This document shows, piece after piece, positions 7,068-8,801 of a DNA stretch of 8,801 bases (its first letter is position 1; every line of letters begins with the position of its first letter). The stretch is from Betaproteobacteria bacterium. Lineage in GTDB: Bacteria > Pseudomonadota > Gammaproteobacteria > Burkholderiales > Eutrophovitaceae. The DNA lies in assembly GCA_009886305.1 (NCBI GenBank), contig QXZO01000174.1, forward strand, positions 1 to 8,801, in the 5' to 3' direction. Made by a program: the position numbers and the translations under genes. The notes below the pieces were generated by a model that saw only the letters and a program-made list of their open reading frames with translations, made no database searches and had not been told where the DNA came from.

Positions 7068-7093
7068 AGTATTATTTTTCCTCGCCATAAGCT

Positions 7094-7513
7094 TTAATGT
7101 TTACGCAACTTTCTAATTTCGGCGAGTTGAGCACCGAGCATTGCCAGCTCAGCTTCGACAGTAGCGATTTCTTGCTTATCGGTAGAAGCTTTGAGTGCTT
7201 CCTCTGCGCGTTTTTTTGCTTCTAGCGCGCGAGCCTCATCCAAATCATCACTTCGAATTGCAGTATCAGCCATAACAGTCACTGATCCGGGTTGCACCTC
7301 CAAAATTCCGCCAGCAACGAATATCGCAGTCTCCTCTTTCGATTCTAGCGTCTGAATTCGTATCGACCCAGCTTTAATCCTTGTAATAAGGGGCGTATGT
7401 TTGGGGTAGATACCCAAGTCACCAAGCTCTCCTGGCACCACAATGAAAGACGCCTCTCCAGAGAAGACTGATTCTTCTGCACTAACAACTTCTACCTGAA
7501 TGGTGCTTGTCAT
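7094..7513 (-). CDS. atpC: F1Fo ATP synthase epsilon subunit
   Basis: This subunit of the F1 central stalk couples rotation to catalysis and restrains ATP hydrolysis through its C-terminal helices. The 139-residue length is normal. The N-terminal beta-sandwich (about 1-86) contains VEVVSAEESVFSG (8-20), the GELGDLGIYPKHTPL region (28-42) and FVAGGILEVQP (65-75), followed by VTVMADTAIR. The C-terminal helical hairpin (about 90-139) is rich in Ala, Glu and Lys and ends LAEIRKLRKH. The wording of these motifs is closest to beta- and some gammaproteobacterial proteins. ATG 7513 is preceded by AGGG at 7522-7519 with 5-nt spacing, which supports the start. It follows atpD after a 63-nt AT-rich gap without a terminator and is the last gene of the atp operon here. 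Confidence 0.97.
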   Translation of the reverse strand: MTSTIQVEVVSAEESVFSGEASFIVVPGELGDLGIYPKHTPLITRIKAGSIRIQTLESKEETAIFVAGGILEVQPGSVTVMADTAIRSDDLDEARALEAKKRAEEALKASTDKQEIATVEAELAMLGAQLAEIRKLRKH

Positions 7514-7576
7514 AATGACCCTAATGAACTTTGATTAAACTTAGTAGCTAACTATATGAAATACTTATTTATTTTT

Positions 7577-8801
7577 CTATTGTAAGGTCTTGGCTTTTTC
7601 AAAGGCTTCTTCGATTCCGCCGACCATATAAAATGCCTGTTCTGGTAGCTCATCACACTCACCACTAACAATCATCTTGAATCCACGAATCGTATCCTTC
7701 AAAGACACAAACTTGCCTGGAGAGCCTGTAAAGACCTCCGCCACGTGAAACGGTTGTGATAAGAAACGCTGAATTTTTCGCGCCCGTGATACTGCTAGCT
7801 TATCTTCTGGTGCCAACTCGTCCATTCCGAGGATGGCGATAATGTCCCGCAATTCTTTATAGCGTTGCAAAGTAACTTGCACCGCACGCGTTGTTTCGTA
7901 ATGCTCCTCGCCAATCACGTTGGGATCCACTTGTCGAGAGGTCGAATCAAGCGGGTCCACTGCAGGGTAGATACCTAGCGAAGCGATATCTCTACTCAAT
8001 ACAACTGTCGCATCCAAGTGCCCAAAAGTCGTTGCTGGAGAAGGGTCGGTCAAATCGTCAGCAGGTACGTAAACCGCCTGAATTGATGTAATCGAGCCCA
8101 CTTTAGTTGAAACAATGCGTTCCTGAAGCTTTCCCATCTCGTCAGCTAGTGTAGGCTGATAACCAACCGCTGACGGCATACGTCCAAGCAGGGCTGAAAC
8201 TTCAGTTCCAGCCAATGTATAACGATAAATATTGTCAACGAAGAACAAAATATCCTTGCCTTCATCTCGGAATTTTTCAGCCATAGTCAAGCCCGTCAAC
8301 GCAACACGAAGTCGGTTTCCTGGAGGCTCATTCATCTGGCCGAACACCATACCAACTTTATCAAGGACGTTTGATTCTTTCATTTCATGGTAAAAATCAT
8401 TCCCCTCTCGGGTTCTTTCTCCGACACCTGCAAAAACTGACAAGCCCTCGTGCGCCTTAGCGATATTATTAATTAATTCCATCATATTCACGGTCTTGCC
8501 CACACCCGCACCACCAAATAGGCCAACTTTTCCGCCCTTTGCGAATGGGCAGATCAAATCAATAACCTTAATGCCTGTCTCTAGAAGATCAACAGAAGGT
8601 GATAATTCAGCAAACTTGGGCGCTGCCGCGTGAATTGGTCTGAGCTCTTCAGATTCCACAGGTCCTGCTTCATCAATAGGCCGGCCGAGCACATCCATAA
8701 TCCGACCAAGCGTTCCTGGTCCAACAGGGACAGAAATCGGCGCGCCAGTTCCATCTACTTTCATTCCGCGACGCAACCCATCCGTCGATCCCAAGGCGAT
8801 A
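7577..8801 (-). CDS. atpD: F1Fo ATP synthase beta subunit, 5' end cut by window edge
   Basis: This is the catalytic subunit of F1, which makes ATP from ADP and phosphate at the cytoplasmic face of the inner membrane. 407 residues are visible, beginning in the conserved IALGSTDGLRRGM stretch; about 60 N-terminal residues of the roughly 460-residue protein lie beyond base 8801. Numbered in this fragment, Walker A is GGAGVGKT (96-103). GERTREGND (127-135) carries the catalytic glutamate, and the Walker B aspartate is D189 in FFVDNIYRYTLAG. The nucleotide-binding family signature is SPATTFGHLDATVVLSR (about 254-270). The torque-helix DELSEED motif reads DELAPED (327-333), a small variation on forms seen in proteobacteria. 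Nothing suggests an inactive copy. The gene ends with TAG and is followed by atpC, the standard order of the atp operon. Confidence 0.98.
   Translation of the reverse strand, partial: IALGSTDGLRRGMKVDGTGAPISVPVGPGTLGRIMDVLGRPIDEAGPVESEELRPIHAAAPKFAELSPSVDLLETGIKVIDLICPFAKGGKVGLFGGAGVGKTVNMMELINNIAKAHEGLSVFAGVGERTREGNDFYHEMKESNVLDKVGMVFGQMNEPPGNRLRVALTGLTMAEKFRDEGKDILFFVDNIYRYTLAGTEVSALLGRMPSAVGYQPTLADEMGKLQERIVSTKVGSITSIQAVYVPADDLTDPSPATTFGHLDATVVLSRDIASLGIYPAVDPLDSTSRQVDPNVIGEEHYETTRAVQVTLQRYKELRDIIAILGMDELAPEDKLAVSRARKIQRFLSQPFHVAEVFTGSPGKFVSLKDTIRGFKMIVSGECDELPEQAFYMVGGIEEAFEKAKTLQ

Noticed and set aside
7042..7080. A bidirectional terminator
   Set aside because: On the plus strand the stem is followed by AGTATTATTTTT rather than an immediate T tract, and there is no plus-strand gene to terminate.

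Overview
The window comes from a Pseudomonadota genome, most likely beta- or gammaproteobacterial. The evidence is the sequence style of the F1 ATP synthase beta and epsilon subunits and base composition in the mid-40s % GC (judged by eye). Every gene I can support lies on the minus strand, so transcription runs from high to low coordinates. Both window ends cut a gene. No stretch over 300 bases lacks a gene, and I see no tRNA, rRNA, insertion sequence, CRISPR array or phage remnant.

Region 1 (8801 down to about 7042) is the 3' end of an atp operon: atpD (its 5' end is outside the window), a 63-nt gap, then atpC. It is closed by a clear Rho-independent terminator about 27 nt past the atpC stop.

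Region 2 (about 7040 down to 1) is a seven-gene block that reads as one operon. It encodes a lipoprotein-type substrate-binding protein, the permeases LivH and LivM, the ATPases LivG and LivF, an M20 (ArgE/DapE-like) zinc amidohydrolase, and a MatB-type malonyl-CoA synthetase whose 3' end lies outside the window. Spacing is tight (19 nt, 5 nt, 4-nt overlap, 4 nt, 10 nt, 47 nt) and no terminator is visible inside the block.

The transporter belongs to the branched-chain amino acid (HAAT) family. By-eye comparison with E. coli LivJ suggests that several amino-acid-contacting residues of the binding protein are replaced, so the ligand may not be a free branched-chain amino acid. An uptake system followed by an amidohydrolase and a malonate-activating enzyme suggests a small catabolic pathway: import an acylated (perhaps malonylated) compound, split off the acid, and convert it to its CoA thioester. 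That pathway is inference. The individual family assignments are well supported.

Other notable points are the loss of the canonical ABC signature glycine in LivG, a Ser at +2 of the binding-protein lipobox (outer-membrane sorting if Lol rules apply), and an AAGGAG ribosome binding site that abuts the annotated ATG of the M20 gene but sits ideally for a TTG two codons downstream.
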